Part shown: one piece after another, positions 16,910-25,449 of the stretch | How positions within the stretch are numbered: position 1 is the first letter of the stretch | How the letters are laid out: every line of letters starts with the position of its first letter | Assembly (NCBI RefSeq): GCF_016756615.1 | Contig: NZ_AP023262.1 | Location: forward strand, 186,001-250,000 | DNA: 64,000 bases | Direction of reading: 5' to 3' | From: Mesorhizobium sp. L-8-3 | Lineage (GTDB): Bacteria; Pseudomonadota; Alphaproteobacteria; Rhizobiales; Rhizobiaceae | The notes under the pieces: generated by a model | What the model saw: only the letters and a program-made list of their open reading frames with translations | Database searches by the model: none | What the model was told of the DNA's origin: nothing | Translations under genes and position numbers: made by a program

Positions 16910-18853
16910 CTAGAATGTCCCTCTCAGTCCGAAGAAGGCGGTGCGTCCCTGCGTGTTGTAGCCGAACACCTCCTCGTAATCCTCGTCGAACAGATTGTCG
17001 ACGCGCCCATAAGCCTCGATATGATCGGTGAACCTGAAGCTGCCGCCGAGATTGACGACCGCATAGGCCGGCAGCGCGACCCGCGACGGCAGGGTGCCGC
17101 GGTAGTCGAAATCCTCCATCGTCCCGTTGTACACTAGCTCGCCGAACACGCGGGCGCGCTTCTCGTGGAAGACATAGGCCGCCGCAAGCGAACCGGAGTG
17201 TTCAGGGCGGCGCACCTCTGTCAGGCGCGGTCCGCCCGCGTCGGCCTGCTCGCTCGACGATGTGTAGGTATAGGTCGCCGCCGCTGTGAAACCGTTGAAG
17301 AGATTGACGGTGGCCGCCACTTCCACGCCCTCCCGCTTGCTCTTCCCGCTGCGATTGATCGGGGTCGACGGGTAGGTCGGCGGCCCGCCATAGACCAGCG
17401 CGATCTCGTTGCTGAGGTCCTGGTTGAAATAGGTCACGTCGGTGACCAGCGCCCCGCCGAAGAAGCCCTGCTCGATGCCGACATCCCAGCCCAGGCTCTC
17501 CTCCGGAACGAGATCAGGGTTGCCGACGAAATTGTCGGGCACATAGCCGAACTGCTCGAAGAAGGTCGGACTGGTCACGCCGGTGCCGACGGAGCTGTGC
17601 AGCCGGGTTGCCGGCGTGACCCGCCAGGCGCCGCTCAGGCTGTAGGTCGTCGCATCGCCGAAGCGGTCGTTGATGTCGTACCGGACGCCGGCGTTGAGAT
17701 CGAAGCGATCGAGGAACTCGCCGCGATATTCGCCGACAAAGGAGTTGGTGTTGCGCTTGAAGGTCTCGCTGAGATGGCTGGGCGCAAAGGTTTCCTGCTC
17801 CCATTCATAGCCGCCGGTCAGCTGATGCTTGGCGTCGAGCATCGCTGATGTGTCGAAGGAATAGGAAGCCTGGTAGGTCCCGTTGTAGCGGTTGCCGTCG
17901 TTCCAGGTGGTCAGGCCGCCGGAAAAATCCTCGCGATGAGCGTCGCTTCCGGCAAAGCGCATCTTCTGGGTGAGGGCGCCATCGAAAGACACATGGGTCG
18001 CGCCGAGCGAGCCGAAGAATTCCTGCGTCGCGGTGCTGTCCGGACCGTCGATCACCTCGCCATAGGTCGGGCTGCCCCAGCTGTAGTCCTGCGGGTCGAC
18101 ATCGCTCTTGCGATCGACATAGCGCAGCGTGCCGTCGACGGTGAGCGTCGGCGACAGGTCGGCCGCGAAGCGGCCGTTCAGCGTGGCGTTGCGATCGCCG
18201 TCCTTCTCCGTGCCGTAATCGGAAATGTTGAAGCCGCCGGTGTTGCGGAAGACCCCGGCGAAGGCGGCGTCGAAATTCTCGCCGCCGCCGCTCAGCGACA
18301 CCCCGCCCAGCCAGGTGCCGTCCGTGCCGATCTCGCTGCGTGCGCTGCCTTGGGAGTCGTTGCGCTCGCCGCGCTTCGTGATGATATTGACCACGCCCGC
18401 CAGCGCATTGGCGCCCCAGAACGTACTCTGGGGACCGCGCAGTATCTCGATGCGGTCGATGTCGTCGGCGACCAGGCTGCCGAAGTCGAACTCGCCGCTC
18501 GACGTCTCGCCGACGTCGACGCCGTCGACCATGACCAGCAGCTGGTTGGCCTCGGCGCCGCGCACGCGCACCTGGGTGAAGCCGCCGAAGGACCCGCTGC
18601 GCGAGACGGAAAAGCCCGGCACCAGACGCAGCGCGTCGGCGACATAGCGGATCTGGTTCTGCTCGAGCTGCTTGCCGGTGATGACCGTGAAAGCCCTGCC
18701 CGACTTCTCCTGTTCGATCGGCGTCAGCCCGTCCGTGACGAGGATCTCGTCGAGCTGGCCGACCTCATCCGTCTCGGCCGCGGCCTCCTGCCCCTCGGCA
18801 TTGCCTGCGAGCGCCAGCACCAGCGTGCCCGCCGCGATCATGGTCCTTCTCAT
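16910..18853 (-). CDS. btuB: TonB-dependent vitamin B12 receptor
   Basis: 647 residues from ATG 18853 (GGGGGCGGAA upstream), giving a clean signal peptide MRRTMIAAGTLVLALAGNAEG. The TonB box-like region is DEILVTDG, followed by a plug (ALRLVPGFSVSRSGSFGGFTQVRVRGAEANQLLVM is typical of BtuB, with a DGVD segment) and a barrel ending AFFGLRGTF with terminal Phe. The BtuB-like plug motif RGAEANQ, the length and the cobalamin riboswitch 200 nt upstream make B12 uptake across the outer membrane the likely function. It is the first gene of the operon. An in-frame ATG further upstream (18940) has no good ribosome site. Confidence 0.92.
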   Translation of the reverse strand: MRRTMIAAGTLVLALAGNAEGQEAAAETDEVGQLDEILVTDGLTPIEQEKSGRAFTVITGKQLEQNQIRYVADALRLVPGFSVSRSGSFGGFTQVRVRGAEANQLLVMVDGVDVGETSSGEFDFGSLVADDIDRIEILRGPQSTFWGANALAGVVNIITKRGERNDSQGSARSEIGTDGTWLGGVSLSGGGENFDAAFAGVFRNTGGFNISDYGTEKDGDRNATLNGRFAADLSPTLTVDGTLRYVDRKSDVDPQDYSWGSPTYGEVIDGPDSTATQEFFGSLGATHVSFDGALTQKMRFAGSDAHREDFSGGLTTWNDGNRYNGTYQASYSFDTSAMLDAKHQLTGGYEWEQETFAPSHLSETFKRNTNSFVGEYRGEFLDRFDLNAGVRYDINDRFGDATTYSLSGAWRVTPATRLHSSVGTGVTSPTFFEQFGYVPDNFVGNPDLVPEESLGWDVGIEQGFFGGALVTDVTYFNQDLSNEIALVYGGPPTYPSTPINRSGKSKREGVEVAATVNLFNGFTAAATYTYTSSSEQADAGGPRLTEVRRPEHSGSLAAAYVFHEKRARVFGELVYNGTMEDFDYRGTLPSRVALPAYAVVNLGGSFRFTDHIEAYGRVDNLFDEDYEEVFGYNTQGRTAFFGLRGTF

Positions 18854-19049
18854 TTCCGCCCCCGAAATCATCTGGCAGGGCGAGCGGAGCCGCCCCGTGG
18901 TTTGCGATGAACCGCAGGCGAGAATCGGCGATGGTCTCAATGGCAGGCACGTGCATCTTCATCCCCGGCCGTCTCCGGCATGCGGCAACACTTTCTCAAA
19001 TGTCACCGCCACGGACGACCGCGCCGGAACACACCCCGTGTCCAGGCAT

Positions 19050-19240
19050 GGGTGACCGGAAAAGGCAGGTCTCCTGACTTCCGTGTCCTCGCCGGTCTTC
19101 CGCCTTCCCGGCCGCGCGGACGCGGCCAGTGGCCTAGTGGAAGATGGCTCAACGGTTACAGTTGCGGGGGCAGTCGCGGATTCGGCCAAGCGTGCCGGCC
19201 TCACCGTGTTCCCTTTTCATCCGCCTTACGGGCGGAACCA
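19050..19240 (-). ncRNA. Cobalamin (AdoCbl) riboswitch
   Basis: Read on the minus strand, it contains the conserved order of a cobalamin riboswitch: GGTTCC, GATGAAAAGGGAA, CGGTGA, AATCCGCGACTGCCCCCGCA, CTGTAA, the B12-box GCCACTGG, GGGAAGG, and the closing AAGTCAGGAGACCTGCC. It lies about 200 nt upstream of btuB in the same direction. Binding of adenosylcobalamin to this family normally shuts down the downstream transport genes. I cannot tell from the sequence whether it acts on transcription or translation. Confidence 0.95.
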
Positions 19241-19494
19241 GTTCCGGCCGGCAAGCTATCGACGGGCCCGGCCGGCGTCAACCTCCGGTTGGCATTCTTT
19301 CCACCGGGGAAGAGGCCGCTCCGGCTTGCCGGAGTGTGCTTTTCAGCCCGATATAGTGCGCAAGCGCGGACACGATATCCCCCACGCTGGCGTGGAGGAG
19401 AGGCAACTGCCAAGTGTACGGCGAAGGCAAGTCCGTTGCGCATTGCGCTACCGGGAACGCGCCGCCCGCTTCTCAATCCCGAGGGAGGCTGCCA
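19241..19494. other. Intergenic, no gene seen
   Basis: The region between the riboswitch 5' end and the 3' end of the GntR gene. It presumably contains the btu promoter on the minus strand, but I could not identify convincing -35/-10 boxes. Confidence 0.4.
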
Positions 19495-20283
19495 TCAGCT
19501 CGAGGAGAGGGGGTGGCGTTCGTTTGCCGCCAGGCTGCGCGCACCGTTCTTCTGTTCGGAGCGTCCTATCGCAAGCCGCAAATACTCCGCGCTGTTGTCG
19601 ATATGCGCGCGCATCAGCGACTTCGCGTGCTCGATGTCGCACGCTCTTATCCTGTCATATATTTCAGCATGCTCGGCGTAGGCCGCCTCGTAGGATTTGT
19701 TCGGAACGCTGCTCGTCACGCGAATGACTTCGGTCACGAGCCCATAGAGATTGTCATAGAAGACGGTGAGGATCGTGTTGCCGGCGGCCCGCACCAGCGC
19801 CCTGTGAAAGGCCGCGTCCGCGGCGGTAAAGCCGGAGAAGTCCTTGTTCCTGCCCGCCTCCCGCATATCGGCCAAGGCCTTTTCGACATCGTCGAGTTCT
19901 GTCGGCCCGCCGGACATGAGCAGTTCGAGAACGTTTATCTCGATCATCCGACGCACGACCATCAGTTCGGTAAGATGACGCGCGTTCGTCGACAGCAATT
20001 GGCGCACGGTCGCGGCCAGCGTCCCGAGAAACTCGCCTACGTCGTCGCGAGCCACAGTGGTGCGCTCGCCATGCCGTCGCCGCACAAGGCCTTTCGTCTC
20101 GAGTATCTGCATCGCCTCGCGGACCGAGCGGGTCGAAACGCCGAATTCCCGCGCCAGATCGCTCTCGGAAGGCAACTTCTCGCCGACCGATAGTTCGCCC
20201 GCCAGAATGCGCCCCTCGACGGCTGCGGCAACCGTCGAATGGAGCTTGTCCCTGTGTCGTGCCGTCCCTGTCGACGCGGTCAT
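19495..20283 (-). CDS. GntR family regulator, FadR/FCD subclass
   Basis: 262 residues from ATG 20283 (AGGAAGG upstream); a TTG at 20370 in the same frame is possible but lies in the putative operator region. The N-terminal winged helix includes GEKLPSESDLAREFGVSTRSVREAM, and the C-terminal FCD domain has metal-ligand positions in AFHRALVRAAGN and the AEHAEIYDRI and DIEHAKSLMRAH segments. FCD regulators usually repress transport and catabolic genes and release DNA on binding a carboxylate or sugar acid. It is divergent from the TctCBA operon, its likely target. Confidence 0.92.
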   Translation of the reverse strand: MTASTGTARHRDKLHSTVAAAVEGRILAGELSVGEKLPSESDLAREFGVSTRSVREAMQILETKGLVRRRHGERTTVARDDVGEFLGTLAATVRQLLSTNARHLTELMVVRRMIEINVLELLMSGGPTELDDVEKALADMREAGRNKDFSGFTAADAAFHRALVRAAGNTILTVFYDNLYGLVTEVIRVTSSVPNKSYEAAYAEHAEIYDRIRACDIEHAKSLMRAHIDNSAEYLRLAIGRSEQKNGARSLAANERHPLSSS

Positions 20284-20340
20284 CTCCCGGCCTTCCTGCC
20301 GTGCCCGTTCCGTCGCGGCGGGCCTTGCGAAGCTACTGGT

Positions 20341-20397
20341 GTCATAAGTGGTGTCAAGCAAGCTCGTCAAGTCTTGACATATGACTTATGACATGAG
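20341..20397. promoter_or_regulatory. Candidate GntR operator region upstream of tctC
   Basis: The intergenic stretch has repeated ATGAC/GTCAT elements: GTCAT at 20341, GACATATGAC (centred on the palindrome CATATG) at 20376-20385, and a further ATGAC at 20388-20392. A -35-like TTGACA occurs at 20374-20379. Clustering of such dyads between a GntR gene and its divergent target suggests an operator. The exact site is not resolvable by eye. Confidence 0.4.
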
Positions 20398-20469
20398 ATG
20401 CCATCCGCCGGCCACGCCAATGCGCATTTGCGGCGCAACGCCGGCTCTTTATGTTGGGAGGATGCAGAC

Positions 20470-21447
20470 ATGAGATTTTTCACGGCCGCCCTGGCGGCCA
20501 CCGTCTTCATGGGCGGGGCGGTGGCCTTCACCGCTCCCGCGCGGGCCGATTGGCCCGAGCGCCCGGTCACGATCATCGTTCCCTGGTCCGCAGGCGGGGG
20601 CACCGACGCGACGGCCCGCGCTCTGGCCCAGGAGCTCGAAGAGCGCTTCGGCCAGCCCTTCAACGTCGTCAACCGCACTGGCGGCGGCGGTCTCGTGGGC
20701 CACATCACCATCGCCAATTCGGCTCCCGACGGCTATACGCTCGGCGTGATCACAATCGAGACCACGATGTTCGAAGCGCAGGGCCTGCCCGGCGCCGCGC
20801 CCGAGCAATTCACGCTTCTGGGGCGCTACAACGCCGATCCCATCGCCTTGAACGTGCGCGCCGACGCTCCTTACGAAACGCCCCGGGATCTCATCGAGGC
20901 GGTCAAGGCCAATCCGGGCGATCTCAAGGCATCCGGCGCCAATCGCGGCGGGCTTTCCCACCTCGCCTGGGCGGGCCTGCTGAACACGATGGGCATCGAT
21001 CCGGAAGCAAGCCCCTGGGTCGCTTCCGACGGTTCGGCGCCGGCGATGCAGCAGCTCGCCGCCGACGCGATCGACATAGTGTCGACCTCGCCGGCGGAGG
21101 CCCGGTCGCTCGTCGATGCCGGCGAGGCCAGGACGCTGGTCGTCCTCGCCGACGAACGCAGTTCCCTCCATCCCGAGCTTCCGACCGCCAGGGAGGCGCT
21201 CGGGGTCGAATGGTCGCCGCTGCCTTTCCGCGGCATGGCCGGCCCGGCCGGCTTGCCCGACGAGGTCGTGGGCAAGATGTCGGATGCCCTGGCCGAGATC
21301 ACCCGGGACGAGGACTTCATCGCCATGATGCAGTCGCGCGGTTTCTCGGTGGCGTATCAGGATACCGGTACCTTCACCGACACGGTGAAGCGCTCGCGCG
21401 ACGCGCTGGTCAAGGCCATGCAGGCGGTCGGCCTGGCGAAGCAGTAG
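20470..21447 (+). CDS. tctC: Tripartite tricarboxylate transporter substrate-binding protein (TctC/Bug)
   Basis: 325 residues from ATG 20470, preceded by GGGAGG. A signal peptide (MRFFTAALAATVFMGGAVAF, cleaved near ARADWP) is followed by the Bug-family start WPERPVTIIVPWSAGGGTDATARALA and the NRTGGGG loop. It binds a carboxylate in the periplasm and hands it to TctAB. It is the first gene of the operon that continues with tctB and tctA 18 and 3 bp apart. Bug proteins have broad ligands, so the substrate is unknown. Control by the divergent GntR protein is likely. Confidence 0.92.
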   Translation: MRFFTAALAATVFMGGAVAFTAPARADWPERPVTIIVPWSAGGGTDATARALAQELEERFGQPFNVVNRTGGGGLVGHITIANSAPDGYTLGVITIETTMFEAQGLPGAAPEQFTLLGRYNADPIALNVRADAPYETPRDLIEAVKANPGDLKASGANRGGLSHLAWAGLLNTMGIDPEASPWVASDGSAPAMQQLAADAIDIVSTSPAEARSLVDAGEARTLVVLADERSSLHPELPTAREALGVEWSPLPFRGMAGPAGLPDEVVGKMSDALAEITRDEDFIAMMQSRGFSVAYQDTGTFTDTVKRSRDALVKAMQAVGLAKQ

Positions 21448-21465
21448 ACCGGCCGGGGAAGCGTC

Positions 21466-21933
21466 ATGCGGATCGACGACAGGATTGTCGGCATAGGCCT
21501 GACGCTCCTCGCCCTATGCGTGATCTGGGGCGCGCGGCAGATACCGGCGGTGCCCGGCGCGTCATTCGGGCCCTCGCTCATGCCGACCCTTGTCGGCATC
21601 GTGATGGCGGGATGCGGGATCGCGATACTCCTTGGCGGTCTGCGATCTGCCGGCGGCCCCCTGATGGACGTTTCGGTGTGGAAGGGGCAGCGCAGGGGCC
21701 TGCTGTGCGCGGCATGGGCGATCGGCGGCGTGATGCTTGGCATCGCCTTTCTGCCATGGCTCGGATTTCCCCTGTTCGGATTGCTCTATGCCTTGCCGCT
21801 CATGCTGCTCATGGGAGCCCGGCCGCTTGCCGCAGTGCCTGTCGCGCTGGTCCTGGTGGTCGGGTGCTACCTTCTCTTCAAGCATCTCTTCCATGTGCCG
21901 CTTCCGGCCGGTCCGGTGACGTTTCTGGGGTAG
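21466..21933 (+). CDS. tctB: Tripartite tricarboxylate transporter small membrane subunit (TctB)
   Basis: 155 residues with four hydrophobic helices (RIVGIGLTLLALCVIWGAR, LVGIVMAGCGIAILLGG, IGGVMLGIAFLPWLGFPLF, VPVALVLVVGCYLLFKHLF) and the FPLPAGP-like end HVPLPAGPV that is typical of TctB. It forms the membrane complex with TctA. The position between tctC and tctA confirms it, since TctB sequences are poorly conserved. Confidence 0.9.
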   Translation: MRIDDRIVGIGLTLLALCVIWGARQIPAVPGASFGPSLMPTLVGIVMAGCGIAILLGGLRSAGGPLMDVSVWKGQRRGLLCAAWAIGGVMLGIAFLPWLGFPLFGLLYALPLMLLMGARPLAAVPVALVLVVGCYLLFKHLFHVPLPAGPVTFLG

Positions 21934-21936
21934 CGG

Positions 21937-23457
21937 ATGAGCAGCGATATCCTCCTCGACGGGCTGGCGATCGTCTTGCAGCCGCATGTGCTCGGCATCA
22001 TCCTGCTGTCGGCCATCTATGGTCTGTTTGTCGGGGCCATTCCCGGGCTGAGCGCCACCATGGCGACCGCGCTGCTCATTCCGCTCACTTTTTACATGGA
22101 TCCGGTGTCGGCCATCGCCGCGATCGTGGCCACCACCGCGATGGCCATTACGGCCGGAGACCTTCCGGGCGTCCTGCTGCGCATCCCGGGTACGCCCGCT
22201 TCGGCCGCCTATGTCGAGGAGGCCTACGCGCTCAACCTGAAGGGCAAGGCGCAACTGGCCATGGGGATCGGCATCGTCTTTTCGGCCGCGGGCGGTCTGT
22301 TTGGCGCAATCGTGCTTCTGGTCAGCGCCCCGCTTCTTGCCCGTGCCGCATTGAGCTTTTCAAGCTTCGAGTTCTTCTGGCTCGCCCTTCTGGGCCTGCT
22401 TACATCCGCTCTCGTAAGCACGGATTCGCCGGCGCGAGGGCTCTTTTCCCTGTGCCTGGGTCTGTTGATCAGCACCGTGGGGCTCGATGTGACGTCCGGG
22501 CAGCCGCGCTTCACCTTCGGGGTCATCGAGCTCTATGGCGGCGTCAGCTTCATCCCCACCATGATCGGCATGTTCGCCTTTGCCGAGCTGCTGCGCGGCC
22601 TGTCGGCCGCCGGGAAGGTCCCGCCCGTGCCGGAGCGGCAGACGTTCTGGAGCAATCCATTCGCCGGCGTCTGGCGGGCGTTCAAGTCCTACCCCTTGAG
22701 CTTCTTCCGCGGCTCGGCCCTTGGTGCCTCGATCGGCGCGCTTCCTGGCGTGGGAGGGGACCTGGCCGCCTGGATCGCATACGGCATGAGCAAGCGCTTC
22801 TCGAAGACACCGGAGAAGTTCGGGACCGGCCATGAGGAGGGGCTGATCGAAGCCAGTTCTTCCAACAATGCCGGGCTTTCAAGCGCCTGGGTTCCCGCAC
22901 TCGTGTTCGGCATCCCGGGGGATGCCGTCACGGCCATCGCCATCGGGGTCCTGTTCATGAAGGGGCTGAACCCGGGCCCGCAGCTTTTCGTCGACAACCC
23001 GACCATGCTCGCGGCCGTCATCCTGACTTTCGCGGTGGCCAATCTCCTCCTTGTCCCGATCGGCTATTTTGCCATCAAGGGAGCCCATTACGTGCTTTCC
23101 GTCCCGCGCGGACTGGTCGTGCCTTCGATCCTTGTCTTTTGTGTCGTCGGCTCGTTTGCAATCAACAACACCGCGTTCGATGTCGGCACAATGCTGGCCG
23201 CGGGCCTTGTGGCCTATCTCATGGAATCGAACCGGTTTCCCATCGCGCCCGTCATTCTCGGGCTCGTGCTCGGGCCAATCCTGGAACGCAACTTCATCAT
23301 GTCGATGCAGATCGCCGACGGCAGCCTCCTTGGCTTCTTCAGCCGCCCCCTTGCCGCCGTGCTGGGGGTCGTCGTGTGCGGCATCGTCCTCATGCCGCTG
23401 CTCAGGGGCATCCTGCGGCGCACACGCAAGCGCGCGGCGGACGCGCGGGCAGCCTGA
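21937..23457 (+). CDS. tctA: Tripartite tricarboxylate transporter large membrane subunit (TctA)
   Basis: 506 residues, polytopic with about 11-12 helices. The TctA motif GAIPGLSATMATALLIPLTF is present near the N-terminus, with a second one at SIGALPGVGGDLAAWIAYGMSK. It is the cation-coupled permease of the TctABC system. It starts 3 bp after tctB. The downstream SDR and RraA-like genes suggest that the imported carboxylate is oxidised and then cleaved. Confidence 0.94.
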   Translation: MSSDILLDGLAIVLQPHVLGIILLSAIYGLFVGAIPGLSATMATALLIPLTFYMDPVSAIAAIVATTAMAITAGDLPGVLLRIPGTPASAAYVEEAYALNLKGKAQLAMGIGIVFSAAGGLFGAIVLLVSAPLLARAALSFSSFEFFWLALLGLLTSALVSTDSPARGLFSLCLGLLISTVGLDVTSGQPRFTFGVIELYGGVSFIPTMIGMFAFAELLRGLSAAGKVPPVPERQTFWSNPFAGVWRAFKSYPLSFFRGSALGASIGALPGVGGDLAAWIAYGMSKRFSKTPEKFGTGHEEGLIEASSSNNAGLSSAWVPALVFGIPGDAVTAIAIGVLFMKGLNPGPQLFVDNPTMLAAVILTFAVANLLLVPIGYFAIKGAHYVLSVPRGLVVPSILVFCVVGSFAINNTAFDVGTMLAAGLVAYLMESNRFPIAPVILGLVLGPILERNFIMSMQIADGSLLGFFSRPLAAVLGVVVCGIVLMPLLRGILRRTRKRAADARAA

Positions 23458-23491
23458 TCAGAATCCTACGCATTCAAGGAGACCAACAAAA

Positions 23492-24310
23492 ATGCGCGAT
23501 ACGTTTTCCGTGGAAGGCCGCGTGGCGGTAGTGACCGGCGGCCTCGGACAGTTGGGCACACAGTTTTCCAGGTCCCTGGCCGAAGCGGGCGCCAAGGTCG
23601 CCATCTTCAGCCGCCGGCCGTTCGGACAGGAACAACTGGCCGCGAAGTTTCCCGGCCTGGAGGACAACATCCGCGTCTACGAAGCCAGCGTCACCGACAA
23701 ATCGGCGCTGGAAGCCACGACCGGGAAACTGGTCGCCGACTGGGGTGTCCCCCACATCCTCGTCAACAATGCCGGCATCGATTCCAAGCCGGACGGCTCG
23801 GCCGAACAGAACGCGCCCTTCGAGGTATATCCGCAGAAATACTGGGACGAGATCATCGAAACCAACCTCACCGGGGTCATGCTCACCAGCCAGGTGGTGG
23901 GAAGCCGCATGGCGGCGGAACAGCGTGGCTCGATCATCAATGTCGGTTCGATCTACGGCATGGTCTCCCCCAATCAGGCACTCTATGCCTATCGGGAAAA
24001 GCGTGACGGCGTACCCTTCGTGAAGGCGGTCTCCTATGCGGCGTCGAAGTCCGGCCTGATCAATCTGACGCGCTATCTTGCGACCTATTGGGCCCCAAGG
24101 AAGGTGCGCGTCAATCTCGTTTCCTTCGGCGGCGTGAAGACCGCCACCTTCGACAAGGAGTTCATCGACGCCTTCCTCGAGCGCGTGCCCCTGGGGCGCC
24201 AGGCGGAAATCGACGAATACAACGGTGTCATCCGGTTTCTTGCCTCCGATGCCTCGTCCTACATGACCGGCTCCAACGTCGTGGTCGATGGCGGGTTCAC
24301 CGCCTGGTAG
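23492..24310 (+). CDS. SDR family oxidoreductase
   Basis: 272 residues from ATG 23492 (AAGGAGA upstream). It is a classical SDR: TGGLGQLGTQFSRSLAEAG cofactor motif, LVNNAGID, active-site Ser in NVGSIYG, and YAASKSGL with Tyr and Lys. The C-terminus (YMTGSNVVVDGGFTAW) is standard. An insertion between the Ser and Tyr regions (ALYAYREKRDGVPFVKAV) lengthens the active-site loop, as seen in some sugar-acid dehydrogenases. It is in the TctCBA operon, 34 bp after tctA, and so probably oxidises the imported substrate. The substrate is not known. Confidence 0.9.
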   Translation: MRDTFSVEGRVAVVTGGLGQLGTQFSRSLAEAGAKVAIFSRRPFGQEQLAAKFPGLEDNIRVYEASVTDKSALEATTGKLVADWGVPHILVNNAGIDSKPDGSAEQNAPFEVYPQKYWDEIIETNLTGVMLTSQVVGSRMAAEQRGSIINVGSIYGMVSPNQALYAYREKRDGVPFVKAVSYAASKSGLINLTRYLATYWAPRKVRVNLVSFGGVKTATFDKEFIDAFLERVPLGRQAEIDEYNGVIRFLASDASSYMTGSNVVVDGGFTAW

Positions 24311-24325
24311 GGCCGACGTCGGCAC

Positions 24326-24472
24326 ATGAAGCATTCCATTGGCATCGATGCGGGAACGGGCAGCGCGCGGGCCGAGCGGTTCGACAGCGCGGGAGCCCGG
24401 CTCCGCGCGCGCCGCTCAAGAACGGCGCTGGCGGCAGAACCCGACGCCACCGTCCACCTTTGCCGCACATAG
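24326..24472 (+). pseudogene. Remnant 5' end of an FGGY carbohydrate kinase
   Basis: From ATG 24326 the frame reads MKHSIGIDAGTGSARAERFD, the phosphate-1/adenosine start of FGGY kinases of the ribulokinase type (GIDxGTxSxRAxxFD), then loses similarity and stops after 48 codons. Only ~50 of the usual ~500 codons remain before the RraA-like gene. The remainder was probably deleted between the SDR and aldolase genes. Family recognition rests on about 20 residues. Confidence 0.6.
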
Positions 24473-24523
24473 CCCGACCACGGTCGGGCAAACCTACGCC
24501 ACCTTCTCCGGAGACCTTCGCAA

Positions 24524-25201
24524 ATGACCACCTACGACTACGCCTCGACCGACTGGGCATCCATCCGGCGCCTGGCCAATTGGTATTCGGGCGACATCCA
24601 AGACGTCATGGACAAGCATGGCGTCTATGGGCACCTCAAGGGCATCTCGCTTTTCGGCACCCTGACGCCCGGGCAGATCGTGTGCGGCCCCGCGGTCACG
24701 GTGCTCTACGAGCCCAGCACGCGCATCGGCCAGCCTCAGGACGTCTATCACGGCGCGATCGATTCGGTGGTCGAGGGCGGCATATTGATGGTCGACGCCT
24801 CCTGTGCCGAAGGCTCGGGCACGGGTGAATTGATGTCCACCGGCGCCAAGGTCGCCGGCGCTGCGGCAACCGTCGTGCATGGCACGGTCCGGGATCTGGC
24901 CGAGGTGCGCCGCCTGGGCTACCCCCTGTTTGCCCGCGGCGCGAGCCCGGTCGGCGTATCGGGCCGCATGGAGCCTGCGCAGGCCCATGTCGATCTCGAC
25001 ATCGACGGGATTCGGGTTCGCCCCGGCGACGTCATCTTCGCCGACATAAGCGGCGTGGTGGTGATCCCGCGCGAGATGGTCGCAACCATAGCCGACGCGG
25101 CGGATCAGAACGGCGCCGGCGAAGCCCGTTGCAGGGAAAGGATCCTCGCGGGCGAGAAACTGCAAAGCGTCTGGCCTGCGGGCAGTTCAGGCCCGGCATG
25201 A
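24524..25201 (+). CDS. RraA-like protein / HMG aldolase-oxaloacetate decarboxylase family
   Basis: 225 residues with the RraA/HMG-CHA aldolase fold motifs: GPAVTVLYEP, a SCAEGSGTGELMSTGAK segment, GTVRDLAEVRRLGYPLFARG (the R-D pair binds the pyruvyl unit and metal) and GDVIFADISGVVVIP. Such proteins cleave 4-hydroxy-4-methyl-2-oxoglutarate type keto acids or decarboxylate oxaloacetate; others only bind RNase E. Being last in a carboxylate-transport operon after an SDR, an aldolase or decarboxylase in catabolism is more likely than RNase control. The exact substrate is unknown. Confidence 0.87.
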   Translation: MTTYDYASTDWASIRRLANWYSGDIQDVMDKHGVYGHLKGISLFGTLTPGQIVCGPAVTVLYEPSTRIGQPQDVYHGAIDSVVEGGILMVDASCAEGSGTGELMSTGAKVAGAAATVVHGTVRDLAEVRRLGYPLFARGASPVGVSGRMEPAQAHVDLDIDGIRVRPGDVIFADISGVVVIPREMVATIADAADQNGAGEARCRERILAGEKLQSVWPAGSSGPA

Positions 25202-25218
25202 TACCGGCGGTCGACGAT

Positions 25219-25303
25219 ATCGACCGTTGCAGCGCGCGACCGCGTCGCCCGCACCCGTTGGCGCGGAAGCCGGCCACAAGGGGTTGCGCCGGCGATTGAG
25301 CTC
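25219..25303. repeat. Interspersed intergenic repeat, copy 1 (second copy at 59816-59901)
   Basis: Shares the blocks ATCGACCG, GCGCGCGACCGCG, GTTGGCGCG, AAGCC and GCGCCGGCGATTGAG in the same order with 59816-59901. It lies downstream of the RraA-like gene in non-coding DNA. The family is unnamed here, and a genome-wide count would be needed to define its ends. Confidence 0.6.
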
Positions 25304-25449
25304 AGGTCGATGCGTGAGCATCCCTGCCCTGGATGAGTCAACCTCCAGTGCCGTTGGCATGGGAACGCGGTGTCTTGATGCCGACCGCTTGTTTCGCAAA
25401 GGGGCGGCAAATCAGTCGGTATCCGGCCGTCGTGTCGGCCCGGCGGAGG

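Noticed and set aside
14240..18853. Haem-uptake (HmuTUV) reading of the ABC genes near the haem operon
   Set aside because: The FecCD-type transporter is in an operon with a BtuB-type receptor directly under a well-formed cobalamin riboswitch, which favours B12.
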